Assembly (NCBI GenBank): GCA_015143295.1
Contig: CM026560.1
Location: forward strand, 2,234,501 to 2,298,500
Direction: 5' to 3'
From: Tetracentron sinense
Taxonomy: Eukaryota > Streptophyta > Magnoliopsida > Trochodendrales > Trochodendraceae
Length of the DNA stretch: 64,000 nucleotides
Shown: positions 44,793 through 55,554 of the stretch, piece after piece
How positions within the stretch are numbered: position 1 is the first letter of the stretch
How the letters are laid out: every line of letters begins with the position of its first letter
The notes under the pieces: model-generated
What the model saw: only the letters and a program-made list of their open reading frames with translations
The model's database searches: none
What the model was told of the DNA's origin: nothing
Program-made: the position numbers and the translations under genes

Positions 44793-46112
44793 CCCAATTT
44801 CGTGGGCTAGGGTTACCACAACCCTTAGAGAGAGTTTTTGGAAGAAAAAGAGAGAAAGAGAAGAGAAGAAAGTGGAAGAAGGAAGAGGTGCTCGGGTTTT
44901 TGCACTTGGGTGTTCTTGAGTTTCTTTTCAACAAAGAAGGAGATCCTCCTCGCTTCTCAACCATTCCAAAGCGTGTTAGATCAAAGGGTTGATCTAGAAA
45001 GGTAGATACACTCTACTACCGACCTTGTGCTATTATTTTATAGGCAAAATACTATGCTTAAGGGTGTTTTTGGATGATTTGGATGATGACTTGAATATGA
45101 GATGTAAGTTATCACTAGTATCTATCTTCTTTCAATATGATGTCATGTTCACAAGCTTTCTAAGATTAGCATGATATTCACAAGTACTATATGCACCGTA
45201 TGTTCACAAGTAGCATGATATTCACAAGTCTTACATGATCTGATGATTTCTCACAAGAAAGGTATTTCAAAAAGTTCATAAGCAAGGTTTTTGGTAAAAG
45301 AATCCTCACAAGCTCACAAGTGATAAAGCCAAACTATGGGTTGGCAAGTGACAAGTTCTAAGATCGTTTCAAAGCTCACGAGGAATCCCACTATACATGA
45401 ACTCATAAGTAGTCATGTCTCACAAGCTCACAAGTTCACAAGCTCGCAAGTTCACAAGAAAACCATGCATACTCAGATCTTCGCATGCTCACAAGGGATC
45501 CCAACTTTCGCAAGAACTCACAAGAAATATGATTATCAAATGACAAGATTTACTTGGTTTTGATTTCATACGAGTACTGTTAAGAAAATGGTTTTTTGTA
45601 ACTACTTTCACGAATGTTATTCTAAGCTTGTGCATGTTCATGATATTATTCACTGTTAGTTAGTACTTTGTATATCACTGAGTATTTCATGCTCAGCCGA
45701 CTATTGACTTCGGCAGGTGCACACATTCCATTTGATGTCTGTGGTTCGGATCCTTAGATAGAGGAGTACTACAAGCCGGAACCCTCTATGGACCATTATC
45801 AGGATGATGATTGCGGGATAGGCGTCCTGACTTTGATTTCTGTTGAGAGAGAGAAAGAGAGATTATACTGATGTTTTTGTATATGTTGAGAGTAGGACTT
45901 GTCCACTCCATATTTTGGATGTATTCTGTTGGTCCAGACTTGGACTGAATTATAGGAGTAGTTTATTATAAATCGTTTCCGCTATGTTTTATAACTTGTG
46001 TATTTTGACAGGATGATAAGTACATGTGCCTTATGTGTCATACAGGATGGTATGATACGGCGGTCCGAGCTAAAGTATCCTTAACTCCTAGGGGGTATTT
46101 TGGGTCGCGACA

Positions 46113-46375
46113 CCTCGAGATCCCAACGTTGGTCCCCCACACCCTAACTTCACGAAGCTCAACGTCGACTACCAAACTTTGACCATTATGGATCAATCCC
46201 AACCATCAATTTTTCTCGAAATGAGACATCTCCTTGCAAATCATTAGGGGCGGATTGTCAGCATATCTTCTTAAAGGCTTCAAAACATTCTGGAACAAGA
46301 TGTCATGGAGTATTGTGCTCAAGTGTAGTATCATTATATCATTATTTTGTCTACCAATATTAGTTATCTATAATT
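46113..46375. repeat. Repeat R, copy 2, right part
   Basis: Continues 33472 and follows copy 1 from about 32495, but lacks an internal stretch of about 200 bp present there (around 32590-32790). Similarity fades near 46375. Confidence 0.6.
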
Positions 46376-46499
46376 ATGAAGAGAATTCTAGGCAATTTTA
46401 AAAAATTAGTTTCTTTTCATATTTACAAAAAGGCCACCCAAAATTAAATGAATGTCTCCCAGAATTGCCTTACCCACGACTTAGAGGCTGTCAATTCGC

Positions 46500-46533
<34 letters not shown>

Positions 46534-46535
46534 AT
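46376..46535. repeat. Unassigned sequence with GT/GA microsatellite
   Basis: No gene or element is recognisable. (GT)n followed by (GA)n runs from about 46499 to 46533 and ends directly at the fold-back element. Confidence 0.6.
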
Positions 46536-46710
46536 GTTAACAAACTTCACACAAACCAAAATTCAAAGATATTGATGTCATTCTTGTAATTAAAGAGATG
46601 TAGTGGCAATCTTGCAAAATCATTTCTCTTCATAATTACAAGAATGTCACTACATCTTACTACTAATTAAAAGAATACCATCAATTTTGACTTGTGTGAA
46701 GTTTTTTACC
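46536..46710. mobile_element. Fold-back element, MITE-like (175 bp)
   Basis: Terminal inverted repeats of about 60 bp: the left end GTTAACAAACTTCACACAA pairs with the right end TTGTGTGAAGTTTTTTACC, and similarity continues to the ATGTAGTG/CACTACAT pair. Both flanks carry AAT, which may be a 3-bp target duplication. No coding capacity, superfamily unassigned. Confidence 0.6.
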
Positions 46711-47395
46711 AATAATTTAACTAAATTATATCACAAGAGGAAGATGTCCTTTAACCCAAAATTCATACAAATGAATAGTGAGCTGACATGGAGGGTTAGG
46801 GTTTAATGTTTCTTATTGGGTTGGGTTCAGGTTGATATAAGTTGTTTATAATCAGATTGGGCGGAGCGGGTCGATGGTTCATAGTCGTCAGTCGACCTGC
46901 CCTATTCCCACCCTTAGGTTGAGCAAGCTGTAGTTTTATATATGTTACAACATCCAAATATGGATGCCTTAGAACGATCTGAAAACTGAATTTGACAAGA
47001 GCCTAAAAGTGCCGATTTTTTTATGGATCAGTTTTTTAACGAAGAAGTAACATAAAAGTTTGTTTGAATAGTGATTGAATCAATAGTTTCAACCTACATA
47101 AGATAGAGTAATGAATTTAAGTAAGAAAACGTTCAGATTCATTAAACTGATATAATCAATTTATATGGTGGACCTGCAATACAATGGTATGCGATAGATC
47201 TCCACCAAAAGGATCTCCTGTCAAAATCAAACAGGGCAGGGCCTGATCAAAACGATCAAATCTATAATTTTCTTACGAACAATCTATCACTGAATCTAAG
47301 AACAACAAAAATCCAACTTCGGATTTATCCAATGCAAAGATATAATGTACTACATCACATATATTTACTATATATAAAGAGAGAAGCATACTGTC
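46711..47395. other. Unassigned intergenic sequence
   Basis: AT-rich, with no ORF of interest and no similarity to other parts of the window. The TATA-like ACTATATATAAAGAG near 47368-47382 lies just upstream of the hairpin that follows. Confidence 0.4.
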
Positions 47396-47547
47396 TGTGT
47401 TATTTGGTGTGGTCATCCTTGTGTTCTTGGTATTTAAAGGCCAGGATCTCCTATGCAGTTAGTTACAACAATTAAATCCAAACAAGGCAAGAGATCTTGG
47501 CCTTTAAACTCTCAAGAACACAGGGAATGCCACACCAAATATCACAT
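47396..47547 (+). other. Long imperfect hairpin: MITE or small-RNA precursor candidate
   Basis: A left arm of about 55 nt (47396-47451) pairs with a right arm (47490-47547) around a loop of about 38 nt. Matching blocks include TATTTGGTGTGG/CCACACCAAATA, GTGTTCTTG/CAAGAACAC and TTTAAAGGCC/GGCCTTTAAA. A TATA-like site lies about 20-25 bp upstream. Either a short inverted-repeat transposon or a transcribed hairpin would fit. Confidence 0.5.
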
Positions 47548-47569
47548 AGGATTTGGTTCCATATAAAGA

Positions 47570-48180
47570 GGATTGCCCATTTTTAAAACGTTGATTGAAA
47601 CTTTGTTAATTCCAAAGCTATGACTTCCTTAGTTCAAAAGCTTATTGAATTTTAGTATTTCAAACCGTTTTTTATTGAATTTAAGTAATTCCAAAACCAT
47701 CCTTACAAATATGGGTTAAATTTTAGTTAATTCCAAAACTACCTTTACACTTATGGGTTAAATTTTAGATAATTCCAAAACTGCCCTTGCACATATGGAT
47801 TGAAGTTTAGTTAATTCCAAAACTGCCCTTACACATATGGGTTCAAAACGTTGATTGAAATTTTATTTATTCCAAAACTATACTTTCATCATTTCAAAGG
47901 TTGATTAAATTTTAGTTAATTCCAAAATTTTCCTTACACATATTGGTTGAATTTTAATTAATTCTAAAACTACCCTTACACATATTTGATGAATTTTAGT
48001 TAATTTCAAAACTGCCCTTACTTATGGATTCAAAATATTGACTAAATTTTACTTAATTTCAAAATATCTTTTACTTTTAGCTTTTATTAATATAATAAAG
48101 ATGACTTTTTCACCAAAAAATCTAGGGGACTAAAAAAGTTGATTGAAATTTTATATAATCCTAAAACTGCCATTTATTAA
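47570..48180. repeat. Degenerate tandem repeat, about 50-60 bp unit
   Basis: Repeated phrase of the type TTTTAGTTAATTCCAAAACT followed by gcccttacacatatgggtt, at least eight diverged copies. AT-rich and non-coding. Confidence 0.7.
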
Positions 48181-48299
48181 TATATAAAGCAATGTTTTCA
48201 TAACCGAACCGACTGTCGAACTAGCCTGGTGACCAATTCCCGGTTCGATCGGTCCAGTTGAATCATGTTCTTTTATTATTAAAAGTATATATTTTTTAT

Positions 48300-48722
48300 T
48301 TTGTATGCCAGAATGTCCGTAAAGTTTTTTATTCTCAAAATAGCCTTAAGCAAGTTTTTATACCTAAAATGCCCTCAAATGTTTTCCTATATTCAAAATA
48401 TCCTAAAAATTTTTGGTTCCCAAAATGTCCCTAAGCCAAATTTCTATACCCAAAATGCCTCTCACAATTTTTTTAATCCAAAATGCTCCTCAAGTTTGCC
48501 CATATTTCATTTTCTTTATTTCTACAATGTCCCTCAATTTTTTATACTCAAAATGCTCTCAATTAATCTATACCCAAAATGACCCTAAAGCTTTTGGGTT
48601 CTCAAAATGTCCATACGTCATGTTTCTATACCTAACGTGTCCCTCATAATTTTTTTTACCTAAAATGTTCCTCAAGTTTTTATACCCAAAATATTCTTTA
48701 AATTTTATCCCAAAATGTCCCT
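48300..48722. repeat. Degenerate tandem repeat around a CCCAAAATG motif
   Basis: Short diverged units containing ACCCAAAATGTCCCT or similar recur about every 30-40 bp. Short open frames in two phases are a consequence of the repeat. Confidence 0.65.
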
Positions 48723-48765
48723 CACTAGGTCCCTTTCCCCATCCTCTCTCTTCTCACATGCAGCA

Positions 48766-50235
48766 TGTTAGCCTATAGGTGTCTACCATAGGTCTCCTTA
48801 GTAATTTTGATAATTACACAATAATAGAATGAGATTTGAGTTACTAATGTCTTAATTGAGTTTATGTGAAAATCAGTTTATGAAGAGCATTAGCAAACCA
48901 TTCAATGTGAAAAAGCATGAAGAAAGATTCATCATCAAGTCAAAGTAAGCTATTAATTAAGTTTGGATCATAATGAAGATATTTGAAGATCATATCCAAG
49001 CTCAAGTCATAAAGATGAAGAAAGAAGAAGAAGGAAGATCATGAAGTTAATAAAAATGAAATCAAGTCAAGATTTAGATTGAAGACTCTTCAAGGTTTAA
49101 ATAGGTTTTATATATTAGTTTGAGAGTGGTTTAGGACTTTTGTAAAAAGTCATCAAAGTTTGGTCGGTTGAATGCTCAATACTTAAATTGACCCTAGGTG
49201 CCTTAAGACCCAATTGAATATCATTATAAGGCCCTAAGACATCATAAGAAATGGTGAAAATCATGAAAAAGATAAAGGAATTGACCAAGGTAATCATTCC
49301 CATCATTAAAGTTAAGAAAAATGAATTTCAGGATTTAGAGCAAAAATTGCCCTATCCAGTCGACTATATGGAGTCATCCAGTCAACTAGATAGGTAAAAA
49401 AATTTACTATCTTCAAAAATACATTGTTGTCTTTTCCAATCTACTAAATGAAGCATCCAGTCGACTGGATGGCACGGGACAAGATTTTTTCTCTATAACG
49501 GCTAGTTTTAAACGACTCTTTTTGCGTTTAATACTACTTCAACAGCCATGAAACTTCTTGGGCTATAAAATGGAATGATTTATGAACTAAAACAAGAACT
49601 CAAATACTTCCAGTCATTCAATTAATCACTCCAAAGCTTAGATTTCAAAATCCATAGAGTTGAACCTAGAAATCCAAAAAGAGTCTTCTTGAGCTATTCA
49701 ATGCCATTCTTTGAGAGACTCTTAGAGAGCTAGAAAGTGATCTATTACTTGTATTAGAAGCAAAATCAAATTGTAACCATCACTCCTTGAAGTGTATGTG
49801 AAAATCAAGAATTGGTGGATTCTTGTCCTTGAAGCGGGGAGCTTTAGAAAGTCTCATCACGATCCAGAAAGTGGACTAAGTCTAAGGAGGATTGTTCCCT
49901 TGCAAGGTTTGATCTGGACCCGGAAGAGAGAATGTAAAAGGTTTGGGCTTCACTCAGAAGAATTCTGTATGATAATCAAATCGTGATGAATTCTCTTGCA
50001 TGTAGCTTGAGGTGGGGACGTAGGCGGGATTGCCGAACCTCGTGATAAGATCATTGTGTTTGTCTTCTCTAACTCTTGCATTTAATTTTCAGACTTGCAT
50101 TATTTAATCTTGTTAGTTGCTAATTCTTTGATAAATTAAATTTCGCACAAAGAATTCAAAGTAGAACCTTAAATTTTTCATAGACCCTATTCAACCCCCC
50201 CCCCCCCCCCTCTAGGGTCCAACACCTGGGCAACA
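48766..50235 (+). repeat. Element G 5' LTR (1470 bp)
   Basis: Starts TGTTAGCCTATAGG and ends CCTGGGCAACA before the primer binding site. Related to C 3' LTR along its length, with the same 16-C run (50195-50210) before TCTAGGGTCC. Confidence 0.85.
49352..49572 (+). promoter_or_regulatory. Element G LTR palindrome cluster and TATA box
   Basis: CTATCCAGTCGACTATATGG (49352), CATCCAGTCAACTAGAT (49375) and the perfect 18-bp palindrome CATCCAGTCGACTGGATG at 49454-49471. CTATAAAATGG follows at 49563, about 92 bp after it. Confidence 0.62.
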
Positions 50236-50237
50236 AG

Positions 50238-50251
50238 TTGTATCAGAGCCT
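50238..50251 (+). promoter_or_regulatory. Primer binding site of element G
   Basis: TTGTATCAGAGCCT, the tRNA-Met-type site with one base different from the TGGTATCAGAGC of elements A and B. It begins two bases after the LTR. Confidence 0.75.
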
Positions 50252-50309
50252 AGGTCTCTGTTTTTTAAAAGATTTAACCATCTTAGAGAAAATATTTTTA
50301 TTGTCAAAG

Positions 50310-51192
50310 ATGAATAATGTATGTGCATCTACCCTAGGAGAAGATCATTCCACTTTTAGACCTCCCTTGTTTGATGGACAAAATTATAATTATTGGAAAA
50401 TAAGAATGATGTATTTTATATAAGCTTTAGATTATAATTGTTGAAAAATTATTGTAAATGGTCCTCACATCCCCACCAAAATTATTTATGGTATTCAAAT
50501 ACCCAAAAATGAGGATGAATGGATGGAAGCTGATACAAGGCTTGTGCAACTCAATGCTACGGCTATTAGCAACCTATATTATGCATTGAGTCCACAGGAA
50601 TTCAATAGAATCTCGGTTTGCGATTCTGTCAAGGAAATTTGGGATAAACTCCAAACTACCTATGAAGTGACTAACCAAGTTAAAGAAAAAAATTAGGATG
50701 TTAGTCCATAAATAGGAATTGTTTAAAATGGAACCAAATAAATCAATTGCCTTTATGTTTGATAAATTCACTAACATTATTAATGAATTAAAATCTTTTG
50801 GCAAGGTTTATTCAAATGTAGAGAATGTAAGGAAAATCCTCCGTTCACTATCAAAGAAATTGGCACCTAAAGTGACGGTCATCCAAGAAACTAAAGATCT
50901 CACCAAGCTACCCATAGATGAGATACTTGGGTCACTTATGACTCATGAGATCATCATGAGGGATCAAGAAGATCAAGAAGATGAGACAATATCAATGAAG
51001 GGACATGCCTTAAAAACCACTCAAGAGAGTGAAGTGGAGGAAAGTGAAAAAGATGAGGAGATATTTCACCTAGCAAGAAAATTTAAGAAATACTTGAAGT
51101 ATAAGAAGAACCTCAAGAAAAGAACTTATAAAAATAAATTCATCAAAAAACACATCAAGATAAAATCTAGAAAAGAACTCATAGTGTGCTAT
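50310..51192 (+). pseudogene. gag: Element G gag, N-terminal part
   Basis: ATG 50310 opens a DUF4219/UBN2-type gag (FRPPLFDGQNYNYWKIRMMYF). In-frame stops at 50421 and about 50445, a frameshift near 50690 and a stop near 50730 precede a longer open stretch (FKMEPNKSIAFMFDKF to KKRTYKNKFIKKHIKIK). The coding breaks off after the first Cys-Tyr of the zinc knuckle at 51187-51192, exactly where X2 is inserted. The missing knuckle half resumes at 53230. Confidence 0.82.
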
Positions 51193-53224
51193 TGTAGAGC
51201 CCCGAATTTTCATTCCCCTATGTGATGAATAGGAGTGAATAGTGTGTGAATAGGGTCATAGTGTGGACATGTACACTATTGGAATTTTATGTATATATAT
51301 ACGAGTTTGAATTATGGTGTACATCTTCTAATGGGTCTAGGTATCCTTAAGGAGTATGTATAAAGCAGTAAAGAGGATTAGAATTGAATTGGAAAGGTTT
51401 CAAGTAGTGAAAACAGAAGTTTTGCAGAAAACAGGGGACCACCAATCGCTCGGTCATAACCCGATCGATCAGTAAGCCACCGATCGCTCGGTAGTTATCG
51501 AGCGGTTAACTTTTTTGTATGGGGATATTTTCCAGAGAGGGTGTTTTCAATCGATCGCTCGGCTGAAACCACCGATCGACCAGTAGGCCACCGATCGCTC
51601 GGTTTGTACCACCGATCGATCGGTCATACGCAGATTTTTCTCATTAAGGGTGTTTCAGACTTTAGCCATTTCCCACTTGCCTATATAAGGCTTGTTCGTT
51701 CCTTAGGGTCTCAGAAACCCTTGTGCCCTAGTTTTGAGAGTTTTTGAACAGGAGAAGAAGGAGAAGAACTCCTTGTGATCAAGCTTGAAGGAAGATCAAG
51801 TTCTTCCACGTTCTTTGGTGATTCTCAACCAAGAACTCACTGTTCTTGCTTGTTCAAGCTTTTGGGAATCAAATTCCTTGATTTCTACAAGGTAGATACA
51901 CTCTACTATCAATCTTGCAATTCTACTAGTGCTTAAGGATGATTCTTCTTACTCTATGCTATATGTACTTTGATTTGCTATGGTGTGAAAGGATGTTATA
52001 CTATGTTGGATGTAAGCTATAAGTAGATACACTCTACTACAATCTTGCAATACTACTAATGATGTTCTTCTAAACCTATACTACTTATGTATATGTATCT
52101 TGGGCGATTATGGTGTGAAAGTATGTAGTGGTATACTTGGATGGAAGGATACTAATTATGATGCACTCTAAGTGTTTGATAAAATACCTCTAAGGGATTC
52201 TATGCTTAAATATGATGATTTCTTGCATTAAGTTCATAAGCTCGCACGTCTCGCACGAACCGATGGTTTCCACGGATTTCTCAAAGTACGAAAAGGGTTT
52301 TTCATTCAAAAGACTAATAAGGAATGATTCTAAGTAACTCTATGATTTGTCTAAGATCGGTTCACAAGCTCTAAGGATCATACAATGCTCACAAGAAACT
52401 CTATGATAAGCTCTAAGATCGTCTCACAAGCTCTACGGATCATAACTCACAAGCTCTAAGATCTCTATGGTATTAGCTCTAAGGAATGCTCTATGCTCTA
52501 CGCTCTATGTCTCTACGGATCATAATGACTCTAAGTAACTCCATGAACTCGCAAGAACTCATAAGGCTATGATTATCGATTGACTCACACGGATACAGTT
52601 TTGGTTTTGATTTCGGATCTTATTTCACATGTTGTTTTACGGTTTCTACGACTTTACAAGATTTAAAGATTTCATTCTCCATGCCTTGTATGCTCTATGT
52701 ATATTGCTTATTGTAATTAGTTTGTATACGCTGAGTATTCCACGCTCAGCCGACATTTGTCATGATCGGCAGGTGCTAGGGATCATTTCGATTTATGTGG
52801 CTCAGAGTCTTGGGTGGAGGAGGAGTACTTCGAGCCAGAGCCTTCCATGGATCACTATCAGGGCGACGGTCCCGTAGATAGGTGTCGAGACTTCGACTTC
52901 TGTTGATCGTCAGACTTAGAAACTTATGATACTATGTTATGTGAGTGTGGGGTTTGTCCACTCCACACCTTTTGGATTTTACACACATGTATATTTTGTT
53001 GGTTCGTACTCGAGCCAAGTTAATAGGAGTATTATCTTTTGCTTCCGCTATGTTAGTGTTATTCCGTTGTGCTTGGTATTTCTTTTCCGTTGTGCATTGT
53101 TTATGAGTTCAAGTACTCTGACAGGTTTCCATGTTTTGTGCCTTATGTATCATATCGGAGATATGATGCGGCGGTCACGAGTCAAAGTATCCCTAACTCC
53201 TAGGGGGTATTTTGGGTCGCGACA
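51193..53224 (+). mobile_element. Solo LTR X2 (2032 bp)
   Basis: Starts TGTAGAGCCCCGAATTTTC and ends TTTTGGGTCGCGACA. It is flanked by the perfect 5-bp duplication GCTAT (51188-51192 and 53225-53229). It is the same family as X1, with no interior and no primer binding site, so it arose by recombination between two LTRs. It contains many short ctctaag/acaagctc repeats (52230-52560). Confidence 0.88.
51442..51690 (+). promoter_or_regulatory. Solo LTR X2 palindrome cluster and TATA box
   Basis: At least seven sites of the CCGATCG[AC]TCGG type between 51442 and 51624, including the perfect 14-bp ACCGATCGATCGGT at 51611-51624. CTATATAAGG follows at 51681. In X1 the equivalent sites have GTCGAC rather than ATCGAT at the centre. 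Confidence 0.62.
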
Positions 53225-53957
53225 GCTATGAATGCAAAAAGCCCAGACATATCAAGCCGAAGTACCCAAAACTCAAAAAAGTCCAAAATTCAAGAAGAGG
53301 GAAATGAAAGCTACATGGGATGACTCCGATGGAAGTGAATTGGAGGTAAGCTCAAGTGATGGTGAAGAAGCAAATCAATGCTTCATGGTCCATGAGGATG
53401 AGGTAAACTCTTCGCAAGATGACTCTCCTTCTTTTAATGAATTAGAAGAAGCTTTTGATGAATTATATGAGGAATTTAGAACAATTGCTTCTAAGAATAA
53501 AAAGCTTAAAATGGAAAATTCATCTCTTATAAATCAAAATGAATTTTTGAAAAATGAAAATAAATTTTTTAAAGAAGAAAATGAGAAATTAAAGGAAAAT
53601 GAAAAATTAATTTTTATGCCTATAGTTTCAACAATTGCATGCAATGAATGTAAAAATCTTAATGTTAAGATTAATGACTTAACCTACATAGTAACCAAAT
53701 TCACAAAAGGTAAAAAGACCTTACATACTATGCTAGGTCAACAAAGATGTGTATTTGGTAAAAGCGGTTTAGGCTATAATCTAAAAGATAAGCAAAAAAA
53801 TTATCAAAACTTTTTTACCTCTAACTCTTCTATTACAATGTATACATTTATTAGAAACAAGAGGGTAAGGCAAGTTTGGGTTCCAAAAGAAACATCTCTT
53901 CCAAAGATTAACCAAGTTAGACCCAAGATGGTTTGGGTACCAAAGGGAGCTACTTGA
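53225..53957 (+). pseudogene. gag: Element G gag, C-terminal part
   Basis: After the target duplication the zinc knuckle resumes (ECKKPRHIKPKY, with the last Cys position now Tyr). A frame change near 53285 leads into one open frame to TGA 53955. It encodes an acidic region (DDSDGSELEVSSSDGEEANQ), a strong coiled coil (about 53440-53610), the LLGQQRCVF-like block (MLGQQRCVFGKSGLG) and a W-V-P-K tail. Domain order and stop position agree with element C gag. Confidence 0.83.
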
Positions 53958-54082
53958 ACTCGTTCTTGTAGGCTAACAACCTTGAAAAACGAAAAAATGA
54001 AAAAAAAATTAACTAATTTTAATTGACATAGTCATGTTTGATAATTGCTTGATATATATCGATGACATGAGTATATGATATG
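53958..54082 (+). other. Element G gag-pol junction remnant
   Basis: AT-rich sequence after the gag stop. Element C continues into protease within about 60 bp at this place. No protease is visible here before Y2 begins at 54083. Confidence 0.5.
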
Positions 54083-54566
54083 TGTAAGCACCCCAATTTT
54101 GCACCCCCTTTATCTCCTTACATACCTCTAAAAACCTTTTTAAAAATCCCTTTTTAAAACCCCCTTTCCACGTGCTTCGATTTCCGAGAAATGCCCCTTA
54201 GGTAAAAACTGACCAAAATGCCCATAGGATGAAAAATGACCAAAATACCCCTGAAAAAGTGCTAAAAAATTTTCATTTTGTTTAAAATGATTTCATAAAT
54301 TTTTTGGTAAATTTTGGTTATTTTTGGAGTTGAATCGGACTTAAAACTGTTGAAAATGACCGAAATGCCCCTATAGCGTAAAATGACCAAACGCCCCTGA
54401 AAAGTGCTGAAAAATCCATGTTTTATCTCGATTATTTTTCTAGATTTTATGAGCTCAATTTTGACTATTTATGGGCTAAAAATGGGCTAAAAACCAAAAG
54501 GGTTGGGTCGGAGCGCGACACGTGGCATAATAAATGAAAAAATATGATTTTTTGACCCCTTAAATG

Positions 54567-54822
54567 GGGGCGCTACTTCAAGTAGCGCCCCGCCTATTTT
54601 TGCCCGCGTATTAGATGGGCGCTACTTGAAGTAGCGCCCTAAGTAAACCCCTTTTATTTGCGCATGTCGGTAGACGTTTTCGGAAAAAACGAAAAAGGGC
54701 GCTACTTCATGTCGACCGTTTTGCCGCCAAACTATTCCCTAAGCGCCTACTGTTTCGGGTTTAATCCACTTAGGGGTGCTACTTCAAGTAGCGCCCCCCC
54801 TGTTTTTGCTTCCTATAAATAC
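54567..54822 (+). promoter_or_regulatory. Element Y2 LTR palindrome array and TATA box
   Basis: Copies of the GGGCGCTACTT-armed palindrome at 54567-54590, 54617-54639 and 54773-54797, and a half-degraded copy at 54696. CTATAAATACCCC follows at 54813, about 16 bp after the last. The centre base is C in two of the copies, where Y1 has G. Confidence 0.68.
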
Positions 54823-55057
54823 CCCACCCCATTTGCTTCATTCCAATTCACTCACATTTGCTCTCTTCTCTCTCCTCTTTCCAAAAAAAAACTTCCTTTT
54901 GGCGTCAACGATCCCGGGAACTCGATTTCGAAGAATCGTTCTCGGGAGCACTTATTTCAGAGACTCTTTTGGGTTTTCCGGAAGGTAAAATCGCCGAAAC
55001 TCTGACATTTGCTTTGTCCTTTTATTAGTCTAATTATTTTATTGTTTTTAAATACTT

Positions 55058-55500
55058 AGACTGCTTACCTTGTCAAACCTCTGCCCGATTTTATTTAAAC
55101 CCGGCTTACCCTGTCAAACCTCTGCCTGGTTTTACTCAAACCCGGCTTACCTTGTCAAACCTCTGCCCGATTTTATTTAAACCCAGCTTACCCTGTCAAA
55201 CCCCTGCCCGGTTTTACTCAAACCCGGCTACCTTGTCAAACCCCTGCCCGGTTTTATTTAAACCCGGCTTACCCTGTCAAACCCCTACCCGGTTTTACTC
55301 AAACCCGACTTACCCTGTCAAACCCCTGCCCGGTTTTACTCAAACTCGGCTTACCTTGTCAAACCCCTGCCCGGTTTTACTCAAACCCGGCTTACCCTGT
55401 CAAACCCCTGCCCAGTTTTACTCAAACCCGGCTTACCCTCACAAACCCCTGCCCGGTTTTATTCAAACCCGGCTTACCCTGTCGAACCTCTGTCCGAACT
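55058..55500 (+). repeat. 41-bp tandem repeat in Y2 LTR
   Basis: About 11 units of the type CCCGGCTTACCCTGTCAAAC plus ccctgcccggttttactcaaa, on the transcribed side of the TATA box. The reverse complement of the same unit occurs 7 and 6 times in the two Y1 LTRs. Confidence 0.85.
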
Positions 55501-55554
55501 TCGGTTCAAACATATCATACCCTTTTGAAACCCTGTCCAAATCTCAGTTCAAAC

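Larger units (their letters stand above)
33473..46112 (+). mobile_element. Solo LTR X1, interrupted by element Y1
   Basis: The LTR consists of 33473-33775 and 44438-46112 (about 1.98 kb). It begins TGTAAAACCCCGG and ends GGGTCGCGACA, matching X2 at 51193-53224. Flanks are CCTTG (33468-33472) and CCTCG (46113-46117), a 5-bp target duplication with one C-to-T change. Copy 1 of repeat R shows the empty site with CCTCG. The termini look like Ty3/gypsy Tekay/Del-type LTRs, but without an interior that is only a guess. The right part contains many ACAAG-rich short repeats (45180-45530). Confidence 0.78.
48766..54082 (+). mobile_element. Element G: Sirevirus-like copia element, 5' part
   Basis: 5' LTR, primer binding site and gag are present. 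Solo LTR X2 splits gag and Y2 cuts in just after gag. Its pol and 3' LTR would lie right of Y2, outside the window. LTR ends and gag blocks place it close to element C. Confidence 0.82.

Noticed and set aside
45180-45530. ACAAG-rich repeats as a satellite or protein-coding repeat
   Set aside because: Spacing is irregular and X2 has only a loosely similar cluster at 52230-52560. It is treated as part of the X LTR.
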